NCBI GenBank assembly: GCA_029570205.1 | Contig: JAKQSI010000022.1 | Location: forward strand, 1-64,000 | Origin: Candidatus Omnitrophota bacterium | GTDB lineage: Bacteria; Hinthialibacterota; Hinthialibacteria; Hinthialibacterales; JAKPRU01 | Reading direction: 5' to 3' | DNA length: 64,000 nucleotides | Part shown: in pieces, positions 1 through 8,657 of the stretch | Layout: the number at the start of each line of letters is the position of its first letter | How positions within the stretch are numbered: the stretch's first letter is position 1 | Notes under the pieces: generated by a model | The model's database searches: none | Told to the model about the DNA's origin: nothing | Seen by the model: the letters and a program-made list of their open reading frames with translations, nothing else | Translations under genes and position numbers: made by a program

Positions 1-144
1 CGTGATCTGCTCGATTTCCTCATCGGTCAGGTTCCGGTAGACATCGGCGGCCACCTCCGGCCCCAGGGTCACCATGAGAATCGCCGCCTTCTTGCGACCG
101 GTTATTTTCGCTTTCTCTTGTGTGGCGCGGACCATGATCGCCAT
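1..144 (-). CDS. fliG: Flagellar motor switch protein FliG, N-terminal fragment (runs off the left edge)
   Basis: Only the first 48 codons lie in the window. The stretch KKAAILMVTLGPEVA followed by LTDEEIEQIT matches the conserved start of FliG_N, where most family members read K-A-A-I-L-hydrophobic-LG and EEIE. FliG sits in the cytoplasmic C-ring, binds FliF through this end and passes torque from the stator. The start taken is the ATG at 144; a second ATG three codons later is possible, and no strong ribosome-binding site precedes either. A terminator at 272-301 separates it from the gene upstream, so it probably starts its own transcript. The rest of the protein cannot be judged. Confidence 0.85.
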   Translation of the reverse strand, partial: MAIMVRATQEKAKITGRKKAAILMVTLGPEVAADVYRNLTDEEIEQIT

Positions 145-179
145 CCGATCTGCCGAATTGATCTGAAAAGCCAAATTTC

Positions 180-185
180 ATTCTA
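180..185 (-). promoter_or_regulatory. Possible -10 element for fliG
   Basis: On the minus strand TAGAAT lies 36 bases before the fliG ATG, just after the terminator of the preceding gene. A convincing -35 hexamer is not visible, so this is a weak call. Confidence 0.25.
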
Positions 186-271
186 CACCAAATTGAATGG
201 TGGAACACTGCCTTGAAGAAAAAATACTTTGAAAAAGTCGCGATCGTTTTCAGGTGAGTTATACTAAGAAA

Positions 272-301
272 CGGGCCGAGATCTTGTAAAACCTCGGCCC
301 G
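272..301 (-). terminator. Rho-independent terminator after the 325-1056 gene
   Basis: A 9-bp GC-rich perfect stem (CGGGCCGAG pairing with CTCGGCCCG) around a 12-base loop is followed on the minus strand by a short T-rich run. It lies 24 bases beyond the stop of the minus-strand gene at 325 and insulates it from fliG. Confidence 0.7.
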
Positions 302-324
302 GTGTTATCAGAACAGGACCATAC

Positions 325-1056
325 TTACGCGGTCACATCCAGAAGAGAGCTATCCGATTGCCCTTCGGTGGTTTCTTCGGAAGTAATCTCAGGGACGTCC
401 AGAGGCGGGAGCTCAATTGTTGCTTCCAGAGGGTCATTTTCCTCTTTTTCGGCTCCAAGCAGTTTCAGCTTGCTTTGGATGAATTCCTCCAGTCCCGCCA
501 TAACCTTGTCGTATGTTTCCCGGATGGTTTTGCCGATTTCCCCTAGTTGCTCGGTTCCACCGAGTGTTTTGATCGCCTCATCAAATCCCTTATCGATGGC
601 ATCCCGGATCAGCGCACCAAAACCTGTTACCTGTTCGGATTCACTTTCCTCGGCATGGTTCAACTGATAGGCCCCCAGAAACCCCGTTGTGAAACCGAGA
701 ATCCGTTGCGCGGTCTTCTCCGGGCTGAAATAGTCCTGAAGGTCCTCCATGGAAAAGTTTTCAATGTCTTCCGGGAGGCCGAGTTTTTGCCGCAGCTCCG
801 GATCATCCGGGAAGACCCGCATCATCTGCTGCGCCACTTTGTCCATAACAATGGATAACGAACTCTTCAGACTTTCTGCATCGACCTGGCTGGTGAGGTT
901 GATATTGACGGTATCGGAGGTCTTTCGAGCGCCTGATATAAGGGCAGATACGGTTTCGGGATCCCGCAATGTCCCCTTTACAGATTTTTTGTCTCGGTCT
1001 GTCTCTACCCCCTGGACAGACACCCGTGACGCGATGGGTGTGATTAACTGGCTCAT
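325..1056 (-). CDS. Uncharacterised protein with acidic C-terminus, resembling DUF5610-type proteins
   Basis: A 243-residue soluble protein without signal peptide or membrane segment. The middle (residues about 100-165) contains FPDDPELRQKLGLPED and FSPEKTAQRILGF, followed by an Ala/Gly-rich helical stretch. This PEKTA-RI-GF pattern recalls the DUF5610 region of proteobacterial proteins, from memory only. The last 45 residues are rich in Glu, Pro and Thr and look disordered. The start is well supported: GAGGAGGA lies just upstream of the ATG. It is followed by a clear terminator and then fliG, but a flagellar role is only suggested by position. Confidence 0.6.
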   Translation of the reverse strand: MSQLITPIASRVSVQGVETDRDKKSVKGTLRDPETVSALISGARKTSDTVNINLTSQVDAESLKSSLSIVMDKVAQQMMRVFPDDPELRQKLGLPEDIENFSMEDLQDYFSPEKTAQRILGFTTGFLGAYQLNHAEESESEQVTGFGALIRDAIDKGFDEAIKTLGGTEQLGEIGKTIRETYDKVMAGLEEFIQSKLKLLGAEKEENDPLEATIELPPLDVPEITSEETTEGQSDSSLLDVTA

Positions 1057-1498
1057 TTCTTGTTCCTCCTCAACGCCTTGTGTTGATATGTCGCCTGGTA
1101 TTCGATGCAGATATTCTCTCCGATACGGAATAGAATACCTCTATTCGTAAGTATCGGTAATCCCCCTGATTTCTTTAGCTTTTAAGAAGTCAGTCTCTTG
1201 TATGTTCTGAAATGAGACAGACCGGACATTTTCGGAACCTGGAAACCATGTCAAGGAACAGGTTGTAAGATTATGATAATAAACCAGATAGGGGAGATTA
1301 TTCATTGGTAATGGGCATAGTGGACATAGCGGATGGAGTGGACGGGGGGATGGGGTATGCAGAGGAGACATGGCAAGCCCGCTTTTCATTCTTCATCCTC
1401 TCTGATCGGGTACGGGTGCAGTAGAGACGGGATGGAATCTGTGGCAGGCTAACCGGAGCCGGCGTTGGGCCGACAATAAAACACACAGGGGGAAACCA
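1057..1498. other. Intergenic region between divergent genes
   Basis: About 440 bases separate the start of the minus-strand unknown from the start of the sugar isomerase gene. A small perfect hairpin sits at 1128-1146 (GAATAGA, loop ATACC, TCTATTC), close enough to the minus-strand gene to be a regulator site. No open frame with a good start, no RNA gene and no repeat family member was recognised. Confidence 0.4.
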
Positions 1499-2329
1499 AT
1501 GTCCAAAGGAAGAATCGGATTGATTGTATATCTCGGTGATGATCCACAGAAGATTCTGGATCATGCGAAGAATCTGGGATTTGACAACATTCAGGCCGGA
1601 CTGCCACATGAGCGCTTTTTTGAAGGCGTGGGACGGGAAGAACTGAAAGCAATCATCGAGCGTTCGGGATTGGAGATTACGACGCAGTTTATCGGATTTG
1701 AGGGGGAAGACTATTCGACGATTCAGAGAATCCATGAAACCGGCGGTTTTGTGCCGAAAAAGCAGCGCGAAAAACGAACCGCGTTGGCCCGACGGGTTGT
1801 AGATTTGGCGGCGTATTTGGGTATTCCTCAGGTCGCGGCGCATATCGGGTTTATTCCCCAGGATCGGCATGATCCCGACTATGCGGACCTGACGGTGCGG
1901 ATCCGCGAAATCGGCCAGTTATGCAAGAAGCATGGTATGACACTTGCTTTCGAGACCGGACAGGAGAAGGCAACCACGCTGGTCCAATTCATTCATGATG
2001 TCGGTCTGGAGAATATCCGTGTCAATTTCGATCCGGCGAACATGATTCTGTATGGTTCCGGAGATCCCCTGGAGGCGGTGGATGTGGTGGGCCAGTACGT
2101 CGGCGGGGTTCACGGAAAGGATGCCAGATGGGCCGAGCCTGGGAAACGCGGGAAGGAATGGGGCACGGAAGTTCCGTTGGGAGAGGGAGATGCCCATTGG
2201 CCTGAACTGATCGCGAAACTGAAGGCGCTCGGATACACGGGACCGATTACCATTGAGCGAGAAATCTCAGGGGACCAGCAGGTGGAGGATATCAAGCGAG
2301 CGCGTGCGTTCCTGGAGAAGTATTGGTGA
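1499..2329 (+). CDS. Sugar phosphate isomerase/epimerase family protein (TIM barrel)
   Basis: The 276-residue protein has the fold pattern of the AP-endonuclease-2/xylose-isomerase-like family. The usual metal ligands are visible in order: Glu in AFETGQE, Asp in NFDPANM, His in VHGKD and Glu in TIERE. Length is typical for hydroxypyruvate isomerase, tagatose epimerase or inosose dehydratase relatives, which cannot be separated by sequence alone. It probably acts on a small sugar or inositol derivative in the cytoplasm. AGGGGG lies 8 bases before the ATG. The next gene starts 4 bases after the stop, so the two are likely cotranscribed. Confidence 0.85.
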   Translation: MSKGRIGLIVYLGDDPQKILDHAKNLGFDNIQAGLPHERFFEGVGREELKAIIERSGLEITTQFIGFEGEDYSTIQRIHETGGFVPKKQREKRTALARRVVDLAAYLGIPQVAAHIGFIPQDRHDPDYADLTVRIREIGQLCKKHGMTLAFETGQEKATTLVQFIHDVGLENIRVNFDPANMILYGSGDPLEAVDVVGQYVGGVHGKDARWAEPGKRGKEWGTEVPLGEGDAHWPELIAKLKALGYTGPITIEREISGDQQVEDIKRARAFLEKYW

Positions 2330-2333
2330 GCCA

Positions 2334-4241
2334 GTGAGTGGAGACTTGGAACCTGCGGACAGACCGGAACGGAAATGGTACTGGAAAGAGAATCTCGATA
2401 CCCTTATGCAAATCAATCCGGGCCTGGTAAATCGATTGCGCTCGGATCCCGGTGGGGGTATCGGTTATGCAATCGCCCCGGCGCAGACGGGGCGGTATCT
2501 CTGCCGTACACAACAGGGCATCCCGACGGAACCTCTGTTCGAACACTGCCCCGTTGCATGGGGCATCCGGTCGGATCAGGAAGGTGAATGGATTCACCCC
2601 CCCTCGGGTCAACGGGATTGGTTGCCTGCTTTCTCCGACCGTGATTTGGCTCATCATGATCTTTTTGTCATTGTTCGAATGGGACTCGGCAATGAGGTGT
2701 TCGACTGCTATGAGCGGCTTTTGTGTGCCGAACTATTGCGGGAAGCCAATCGACGGATTATTGCGGTGGAGAGCCGGGTGGATTTGCTTCGCGCGGCGCT
2801 GACCTTATATGACTGGCGGGTGTTGCTGGAATCCACGCGGTTCCTTCTGATTTATGGGACAGATATTCGAGATATTCTGGCCGCTTTCTGGAAACGATAT
2901 GCCTTTTCCGCCCTGGATGATCCCCTTGTAATTGCAGGCTCCGGTCCCGAAAAAGAGACGGGCGAATTAACCGCCCTGGTGGATCGAGCGGTGCATCAAG
3001 CCTGCCAACGCCATCGGGCGCTTGCAGCCGAATGCCTTGCGCAGGAAACAAACCGTCGGGCAGCGCGAAGTCGCGGATATGCGCGGAAAGTCCTCTGGCT
3101 GGTTCCGGGGCATAACTATCTTCAGCGATGTTGCGTGAATGCGCTGAGAGAAATGGGGATCGGAGCGGATGTTCACTTGTGGGTCAGTTCCACATATCGG
3201 TTTGTGAAACGGTTTGAATGGGTCCGGCTGCTGGAGAAATACAATCCCGACTTGCTGATCCTGGTCAATGCGACTCCCTCGACCTTTTTCGGCGGGCCGG
3301 AGATTTCGCAGATTCCGGTGCGTGTTGCGTCTTGGTTTGTGGATAATCCCTGGCGCTTTGTGCGGTCTTCGTCCGACTTTGTCGGAGTGGATTTTGCAGC
3401 GTGCTTCGATGGATATTATGTGCCTTATCTGGAAGGGCTTGGCGTGAACGCGCTGGAGATCCGAACGGCAGCAGGATTGTTTCGACCCGGCTCGAGGGAG
3501 AAATCCTCCGAGGGACCGGCTGTTTCATTTGTCGGCGAGCTGGGAACCCGTGGATTCTGGGACCTGGATACCCTTGTGTGTCGAATTTCGCGGGAGCTGG
3601 GCCAGGCGGCGCGATATATTTCGGAAGAATATGCAAAACATCCGGACGGACCCGTCGAAGAGATTTATCGGCAATACGCGGTTGCCGAGCGGTTTCCGTT
3701 TCACGGGGCGATCGTGGAATTGGTGGAAAATCGGGCGGCCTATTTGCTGCGCAAGCGTATTCTCGAAAGTTGTTCGGATATCGGCCTCGTGACATTCGGC
3801 GACCGGGAATGGGGCGATCCGGAACGTGCCGGTGTGTCGGCAAAGTGCTGGTCGGGGAAACGGGTGGATTATTTTGAGGAAACTCCCGAAGTCTATGCGG
3901 GATCGCAGATCAATATCAACATTTTCCATCCCCAATGCAAATCGGCTCCCAATCCACGGGTGTACGATGTACTCGCCTGCGGCGGATTTCTGCTGACCAC
4001 GGAGAATCCGGGTCTTCGGGATGAATTCACCGATGGCGAGCATCTGGTGACTTTTCGAACAACGGAGGAGCTGCGGGAGTTGATCCGCTATTATCGCGAC
4101 CGACCGGACGAACGTCGGAGAATAGCGGAATCGGGTCGGGAACGTATTCTGGCGCTCTGTCGATACCATGATAGAATGCGAGTTTTTGTCGGTCTTTCGG
4201 ACCGGAAATCTGTGGGAGATCGATATGTCGATTCTTGTTGA
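2334..4241 (+). CDS. CgeB-family glycosyltransferase (DUF3880 plus GT-B C-terminal domain)
   Basis: About 635 residues. The second half carries CgeB-family marks: SWFVDNPW, then SFVGELG, then [23 protein letters not shown] split over a conserved nucleotide-sugar-binding stretch and ending DEHLVTF-like (DGEHLVTF) with an ELRELIRYY helix. Such enzymes often act in cell-surface or spore-coat glycan synthesis. The N-terminal 250 residues are not recognised. The likely start is GTG at 2334, with GGAGAAG 14 bases upstream; an ATG at 2406 is the alternative. It directly follows the isomerase gene and its last 17 bases overlap the start of sucD, suggesting translational coupling. Confidence 0.75.
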   Translation: MSGDLEPADRPERKWYWKENLDTLMQINPGLVNRLRSDPGGGIGYAIAPAQTGRYLCRTQQGIPTEPLFEHCPVAWGIRSDQEGEWIHPPSGQRDWLPAFSDRDLAHHDLFVIVRMGLGNEVFDCYERLLCAELLREANRRIIAVESRVDLLRAALTLYDWRVLLESTRFLLIYGTDIRDILAAFWKRYAFSALDDPLVIAGSGPEKETGELTALVDRAVHQACQRHRALAAECLAQETNRRAARSRGYARKVLWLVPGHNYLQRCCVNALREMGIGADVHLWVSSTYRFVKRFEWVRLLEKYNPDLLILVNATPSTFFGGPEISQIPVRVASWFVDNPWRFVRSSSDFVGVDFAACFDGYYVPYLEGLGVNALEIRTAAGLFRPGSREKSSEGPAVSFVGELGTRGFWDLDTLVCRISRELGQAARYISEEYAKHPDGPVEEIYRQYAVAERFPFHGAIVELVENRAAYLLRKRILESCSDIGLVTFGDREWGDPERAGVSAKCWSGKRVDYFEETPEVYAGSQININIFHPQCKSAPNPRVYDVLACGGFLLTTENPGLRDEFTDGEHLVTFRTTEELRELIRYYRDRPDERRRIAESGRERILALCRYHDRMRVFVGLSDRKSVGDRYVDSC

Positions 4242-5097
4242 TCGGAATACGCGTGTTATTGTTCAGGGATTTACAGGGAAAGAAGGAACCTTTCACGCAC
4301 AGCAATGCCTGGAATACGGCACGAATCTTGTGGGGGGGGTTACACCCGGCAAGGGTGGAACCACTCATCTGGGCCGTCCCGTATTCAACACAGTGGCGGA
4401 TGCGGTGAGATTCACCGGAGCGAATACCTCGCTGATTTTTGTGCCGCCCGCGTTTGCCGCCGATGCGATTATGGAAGCGGCGGATCGTAAGCTGGCGGTC
4501 ATTGTCTGTATCACCGAAGGCATTCCGACCCTGGATATGGTGAAAGTCCGTCGATACTTGCAGGACAAGTCGTCCCGGCTGGTGGGACCGAACTGCCCCG
4601 GAGTAATTTCGCCGGGGAAGGCAAAGGTCGGCATCATGCCGGGTTTTGTACACCGTCCGGGCACTGTCGGAGTTGTCTCGCGAAGCGGGACGTTGACTTA
4701 TGAGGCAGTGGACCAGATCACTCGGAAGGGCCTCGGACAATCGACCTGCCTTGGGATCGGGGGGGACCCCATCATCGGAACGGACTTTGTGGATGTCTTG
4801 AGATTGTTCAACGATGATCCGGAGACCGAAGTCGTCGTGATGATCGGAGAAATCGGCGGCACAGCAGAGGAAGAGGCAGCAGAGTATATTCGGCGAGAGT
4901 TCAAGAAACCGGTGGTGGGATTTATCGCAGGACAGACTGCGCCACCGGGGAAGCGCATGGGACATGCCGGTGCGATCATTGCGGGCGGGAAAGGAACGGC
5001 GGCGGAGAAAACAGCGGTCTTGAAAGAGGCCGGTGTGTTTATTTGCCGAAGCCCGGCGGAAATCGGGGATCGCGTTCTGGAAGCGCTGGGGGGATAA
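4225..5097 (+). CDS. sucD: Succinate-CoA ligase, ADP/GDP-forming, alpha subunit
   Basis: The 290-residue product matches SucD in length. It has the CoA-binding N-terminus ([11 protein letters not shown]), [10 protein letters not shown], and the phosphohistidine motif MGHAGAII with His247, equivalent to the E. coli phosphorylated His. SucD binds CoA and carries the transient phosphate of the TCA-cycle ligase succinyl-CoA + NDP + Pi to succinate + CoA + NTP. The start at 4225 has GGGAG 6 bases upstream and leaves a 17-base overlap with the glycosyltransferase gene. The beta subunit gene sucC, usually immediately upstream, is absent from this window. Confidence 0.93.
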   Translation: MSILVDRNTRVIVQGFTGKEGTFHAQQCLEYGTNLVGGVTPGKGGTTHLGRPVFNTVADAVRFTGANTSLIFVPPAFAADAIMEAADRKLAVIVCITEGIPTLDMVKVRRYLQDKSSRLVGPNCPGVISPGKAKVGIMPGFVHRPGTVGVVSRSGTLTYEAVDQITRKGLGQSTCLGIGGDPIIGTDFVDVLRLFNDDPETEVVVMIGEIGGTAEEEAAEYIRREFKKPVVGFIAGQTAPPGKRMGHAGAIIAGGKGTAAEKTAVLKEAGVFICRSPAEIGDRVLEALGG

Positions 5098-5186
5098 GCC
5101 TCAACGGGTACGAGATCTGTGACAGGCAGAGACGCTTGCTCAGCCGAGACCTCACGCCGACCCTGTCAAGCTGAAATTCAGGTCAT

Positions 5187-5229
5187 AAAAAAGGCCGGTT
5201 CCTCGACGAATTGAGGAACCGGCCTTTTG
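5187..5229. terminator. Bidirectional terminator between sucD and the hyperacidic protein gene
   Basis: A 14-bp perfect stem (AAGGCCGGTTCCTC and its complement) around an 8-base loop is flanked by A-rich sequence on the left and T-rich on the right. It can therefore end both the rightward sucD transcript and the leftward transcript of the 5258-5755 gene. Confidence 0.85.
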
Positions 5230-5257
5230 ATTAACCGGCATAAGCACTGATTCGGAA

Positions 5258-5755
5258 TCAGAATTCTTCGTCATCCTCCTCGTAATCGTCTTCATAATCC
5301 TCATCGAAATCTTCCTCGTCTTCCTCTTCGTCGTAATCATCCCCGAAGTCTTCCTCTTCGATCAACTCTTCTTCCTCCTCAAGGTCTTCCTCTTCCTCCT
5401 CCTCTTCCTCTTCCTCACCCTCCTCCTCTTCCTCCTCCTCACCCTCGTCTAAATCTTCATACTCCTCATAATCGTCTTCAAATTCCTCCTCCTCCTCTTC
5501 TTCCTCTTCCTCAAAGTTCCCGTAATCGTCCTCGTCTTCCAGCCCGCCATAGTCGTTGTATAGCTCTTCGGGGTTGTAAGACGGATCATCGTCATCTTCC
5601 CAACCACATTTGGGAACCGGCAGAGCGTCGATGGAGACACAAATCAGGATGGGAAGGCGATGGGGGACAGAACTCCCCAGGATGCCCGGTCCCCTGAGTT
5701 CGGCGACCAGAAATGACCAGACATTGTCGTTCTCTGCAGCATGGTTTACAAACAT
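5258..5755 (-). CDS. Small protein with a long hyperacidic low-complexity tail
   Basis: The 165-residue product has an ordinary N-terminal 50 residues with hydrophobic patches (WSFLVAEL, LPILICVSIDAL) and two cysteines. The remaining roughly 110 residues are mostly Glu and Asp with Tyr and Phe interspersed and several runs of 5-10 consecutive Glu. No catalytic motif is seen. A GGAG 8 bases before the ATG, a possible promoter at 5857-5884 and a good terminator at 5187-5229 argue that it is a real gene. The tail is expected to be disordered and strongly anionic; possible roles include ion or basic-protein binding, but none is shown. Confidence 0.65.
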   Translation of the reverse strand: MFVNHAAENDNVWSFLVAELRGPGILGSSVPHRLPILICVSIDALPVPKCGWEDDDDPSYNPEELYNDYGGLEDEDDYGNFEEEEEEEEEEFEDDYEEYEDLDEGEEEEEEEGEEEEEEEEEEDLEEEEELIEEEDFGDDYDEEEDEEDFDEDYEDDYEEDDEEF

Positions 5756-5856
5756 TGATTCAACTCCATTGGCTCCGTGAAGAATTGTATTTAAGCCGGA
5801 CAGGCCGAGACCCGATCCGGAATCTTCCTTATATCACATCGACTGAATGCGCCCAA

Positions 5857-5884
5857 ACTATATCGATTCGAACACCCGAAACAA
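5857..5884 (-). promoter_or_regulatory. Possible promoter for the hyperacidic protein gene
   Basis: On the minus strand TTGTTT (5879-5884) and TATAGT (5857-5862) are separated by 16 bases, about 100 bases before the ATG at 5755. Each hexamer resembles the sigma-70 consensus but neither is perfect. Confidence 0.35.
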
Positions 5885-5914
5885 TCCTAGTCCTGCCATA
5901 ATTTGAAAACAGAT

Positions 5915-6838
5915 TCAAGAGTAGATAATGCACAGCACAAAAGCCAGCCACAGAGCGAAATTAACCATCAGGGGCTTGTCACGCAAGAGCAGATCCGCGG
6001 GATTGCCACCTTCCTGTCTCCGGTAGACTAGAAATTGATACCGCAGCAGCCCATAAATGACAAATGGGATGGTCAATTTCAGTCCTCCGCCCAAGCGAAG
6101 CGGGGTGGTAACTTCCCGATCCAGCGTATAAAGCGAATAGCAAACAAGGGTGGCCGCTGTCAAGACAGAGATCAGCTGATCGAGAAACTCAATCGGGTAT
6201 TCCTCCAGAATGGCGCGATGGTTGGCGGCGGCATCTTGCAGCAGCGCCAGCTCATGACGTCGCTTGCAGAACGCCAGAAACAATGAGATGAGCAGGGCAC
6301 ATAAATACAACCAATCCGACATCATCGCGCCGATGGCAAACGCCCCGGCGAAGGTGCGAAGCACGAATCCGGCGGCAATCGACATTCCATCCAGCAAGAC
6401 AGCCGACTTCAACCAGAAGGAATAAGCCACATTGACCACAATATAAGTCAGTCCGATGGCCAGGAACCGAATATCGAACACCACCAGGGAGAGCAGAATC
6501 GCCAGGCAGAGAAGTACACAGGAGGCAACCAATGCCGCTCGGATGGAAAGCCGTCCCGACGGCAGAGGCCGGCGGCGCTTCTGGGGGTGGAGTCGATCCC
6601 GGTCGATGTCCACAACATCATTGAGGAAATAAACGCTGGAAGAGAAAAAGCAGAAGATAAAAAAGGCTGCCAACGTCCGAGAGAACGGCCCGACACTGAA
6701 CAGGCCATGCGAAAACACCAGCGGGGCGAACACAAAAAGATTTTTGATCCACTGCTTAATGCGGGCCGTTTCCAGCAGAGAGGCAAGCAAGACATTCCAA
6801 CCGGCAGCGTTATCGGATGAGTTCGGCATGTTCCTCAC
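5915..6838 (-). CDS. UbiA-family prenyltransferase, decaprenyl-phosphate phosphoribosyltransferase-like
   Basis: The 307-residue polytopic membrane protein begins with RIKQWIKNLFVFAPL and carries the Asp-rich motif NDVVDIDRD (residues 73-81) followed by HPQKRRRPLPSG. This combination is typical of the DPPR synthase branch of UbiA (Rv3806c relatives), which transfers 5-phosphoribose from PRPP to a polyprenyl phosphate as the first step toward lipid-linked pentoses. About eight hydrophobic segments follow. The start is GTG at 6838, overlapping the GNAT stop as GTGA; an ATG at 6829 is equally possible. Lipid-linked sugar use fits the other envelope glycan genes in the window. Confidence 0.8.
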   Translation of the reverse strand: MRNMPNSSDNAAGWNVLLASLLETARIKQWIKNLFVFAPLVFSHGLFSVGPFSRTLAAFFIFCFFSSSVYFLNDVVDIDRDRLHPQKRRRPLPSGRLSIRAALVASCVLLCLAILLSLVVFDIRFLAIGLTYIVVNVAYSFWLKSAVLLDGMSIAAGFVLRTFAGAFAIGAMMSDWLYLCALLISLFLAFCKRRHELALLQDAAANHRAILEEYPIEFLDQLISVLTAATLVCYSLYTLDREVTTPLRLGGGLKLTIPFVIYGLLRYQFLVYRRQEGGNPADLLLRDKPLMVNFALWLAFVLCIIYS

Positions 6839-7353
6839 GAGTCAATCGAACGGGGTATATCGTGCCACATGATAGTCAGGAATTCCCGACAGCCGACTTT
6901 CTTCCAGAAAGAATATCCCTTTTGATTTTGTGGAGAAACATTGAGCTGAATAACCTCAATGCCGCGCCGTTTGAACCAGCGCCGGGTATGCTCCCACATT
7001 TGTCGGCCAATTCCGCCTCGCTGACAGACTGCTTCGACCGCCATTTCGGAAATGAATCCGTACCGACCCAGCGCAAAAACCGGCGGATTATTGAGGATCA
7101 TGGCATTTGTGTACCCGACAATCCGTCCCTCTGTCTCGGCCACGAAGACTGCCATGTCGTAATTCTCCAGACTGGATCGGAGGTATTCTTCGTAAGCCGC
7201 ATCATTTCCAATCGCGAGTTCAAAGCGCGGGTCCAACGAGAGATGATACGCCATCATTTCCTGCCAGAGTTCCCGGACTCGCGGAACATCTTTCAGTTTC
7301 ATTCGACGAACAGAAACGAGGGGACTTGTTCCGGTCATAATGCTCGCGATCAT
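6835..7353 (-). CDS. GNAT-family N-acetyltransferase
   Basis: The 172-residue protein is a single GNAT domain. The acetyl-CoA pyrophosphate loop is QRGGIG at residues 111-116, preceded by the beta-4 strand ISEMAVEAVC and followed by a helix ending KRRGIEVIQLNVSPQN. Such enzymes move an acetyl group from acetyl-CoA to an amine; the acceptor is unknown. The ATG at 7353 has no clear ribosome-binding site; an ATG at 7338 would give a slightly shorter protein. The stop overlaps the start of the UbiA-family gene, so the two form an operon, although no functional link is obvious. Confidence 0.8.
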   Translation of the reverse strand: MIASIMTGTSPLVSVRRMKLKDVPRVRELWQEMMAYHLSLDPRFELAIGNDAAYEEYLRSSLENYDMAVFVAETEGRIVGYTNAMILNNPPVFALGRYGFISEMAVEAVCQRGGIGRQMWEHTRRWFKRRGIEVIQLNVSPQNQKGYSFWKKVGCREFLTIMWHDIPRSIDS

Positions 7354-7512
7354 ACGGAGACGGCTTTTCGCCTGTCAAGACTGCGAATCAGTTGATAAAC
7401 GCCGTTCGGAAACGAATCCTTGCCCAGGGGAACCGCATGAGGTAGAGTGAGGCCGACAGAAGGAAGGGTTTCCTGAAGTCGAGAACACGGACAGCATTTT
7501 GGGAGTGTGATT

Positions 7513-8193
7513 ATGAGAAGAGCAATGGTAAAGATCGGAATCGGGGCACTGGTGGCGGCGGCCGTAGCGATCTGTGCGCAGCCAAGCTCCGCGGAAGAGA
7601 AGGCCGAGCCGGCAGAGGAACCGGACGAAGTGGCGATTTTGGACACGACGATGGGGACGATTGTGCTGGAGTTTTTCCCGGACGTGGCTCCGAATCATGT
7701 AAAGAACTTCAAGAAGTTGGCCCGTGACAAGTTCTATGATGGGACAACCTTTCACCGTGTGATTCCGGAATTCATGATCCAGGGCGGGTGTCCGAAATCG
7801 AAGGATGACGACCCATCCAACGACGGGACCGGGGGACCGGGCTGGACAGTCAAGGCGGAATTCAACAGCCGTCCGCACGTGCGGGGCACGCTTTCAATGG
7901 CGAGGTCGGCGGACCCGGACAGCGCGGGAAGTCAGTTTTTTATCTGTGTGGCCCGTGCGCGACACTTGGATGGGCAGTACACCAATTTCGGTCGGGTTAT
8001 TGCCGGGATGGATGTGGTGGATAAGATTGTGAAAGTCGCGCGGGACTCCCGCGACCGGCCGCTGGAGAATGTCACCATTCGCTCGGTGAAAATTGTGCCG
8101 CGAGCAGAGTGGGAAGAGTCAAAGGAGAAAGAAGAAAAGAAGGAATCGGCTCCGTCCGAAAGTCAACGGAAAGAGGAGGGGGCAAAAGGATAA
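7513..8193 (+). CDS. Exported cyclophilin-type peptidyl-prolyl cis-trans isomerase
   Basis: The 226-residue protein has a signal peptide (residues 1-27, ending PSSAEE), then a cyclophilin domain. Diagnostic stretches are YDGTTFHRVIPEFMIQGG, the SMARS segment with GSQFFI, and YTNFGRVIAGMDVVD. These contribute the catalytic Arg and the proline-binding pocket. It should isomerise Xaa-Pro bonds in exported proteins. The C-terminal 30 residues are Lys/Glu-rich. ATG at 7513 is preferred because GGGAG lies 7 bases upstream; a GTG at 7507 would be too close. It lies just before the SRP RNA gene. Confidence 0.92.
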   Translation: MRRAMVKIGIGALVAAAVAICAQPSSAEEKAEPAEEPDEVAILDTTMGTIVLEFFPDVAPNHVKNFKKLARDKFYDGTTFHRVIPEFMIQGGCPKSKDDDPSNDGTGGPGWTVKAEFNSRPHVRGTLSMARSADPDSAGSQFFICVARARHLDGQYTNFGRVIAGMDVVDKIVKVARDSRDRPLENVTIRSVKIVPRAEWEESKEKEEKKESAPSESQRKEEGAKG

Positions 8194-8210
8194 ACCTGGA
8201 ACAGATTCGT

Positions 8211-8480
8211 GGGGTGTGCTAGGCGGGGAGGTAGCGGTGCCCTGTACCTGCAACCCGCTCCAGCAGGGCTGAATTCCTACCCTCGGAGTACGGCTGTGAG
8301 GCAGCACCGGGCAAGTGGCGTTGAGGGCTGGGTCCTGCGCAATGTCGGTTCGTGAACCCCGTCAGGTCCGAAAGGAAGCAGCGGTAAACGATCCCCGGCA
8401 TGTGCCGTGGGAGCGCCCGGCCTGAGTTAACTACCCGGTGACGCTCGGAGCTGTCACCCCAACGGCAGGTGCACACCCCC
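8211..8480 (+). ncRNA. ffs: Signal recognition particle RNA, large bacterial type
   Basis: Residues 8361-8381 read GTCAGGTCCGAAAGGAAGCAG, the universal Ffh-binding S-domain loop. Upstream, GGCGGGGAGGTAGCGG with GAATTCCTACC matches the Alu domain found in Bacillus-type large SRP RNAs. The ends are set by the pairing of GGGGTGTGC at 8211-8219 with GCACACCCC at 8471-8479, giving about 270 nt. The RNA forms the SRP with Ffh for cotranslational membrane targeting. Its position directly before dnaX reproduces the scr-dnaX order of Firmicutes. Confidence 0.93.
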
Positions 8481-8510
8481 GGAATGTTCCCGGCAAATAC
8501 TGTTATTTCA

Positions 8511-8566
8511 CCCATCGACAGGCACAGAGGCCTGTCCCACCAGTGGGCCGGGCGTTTCTGCCTGGC
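8511..8566. repeat. Two adjacent dispersed palindromic repeats
   Basis: The first unit is GACAGGC-ACAGAG-GCCTGTC followed by CCACCAGT, identical to the units of the array at 22417-23010. The second is GCCGGGC-GTTTCT-GCCTGGC. The same pair in the same order, with the second degenerate, closes the array near fmt, so the two move or spread as a composite. Confidence 0.8.
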
Positions 8567-8657
8567 AAAGAAGGGCGGGAGAGGAAAGAATGCTTTGTAA
8601 GGGCAATTCAATTTCAAGAGACCCGGTTATGCCCGGTCCATGAGGTCAGAATCGTTT

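Noticed and set aside
5098-5186. Small RNA between sucD and the terminator
   Set aside because: No promoter or conserved structure apart from the terminator stem is seen.
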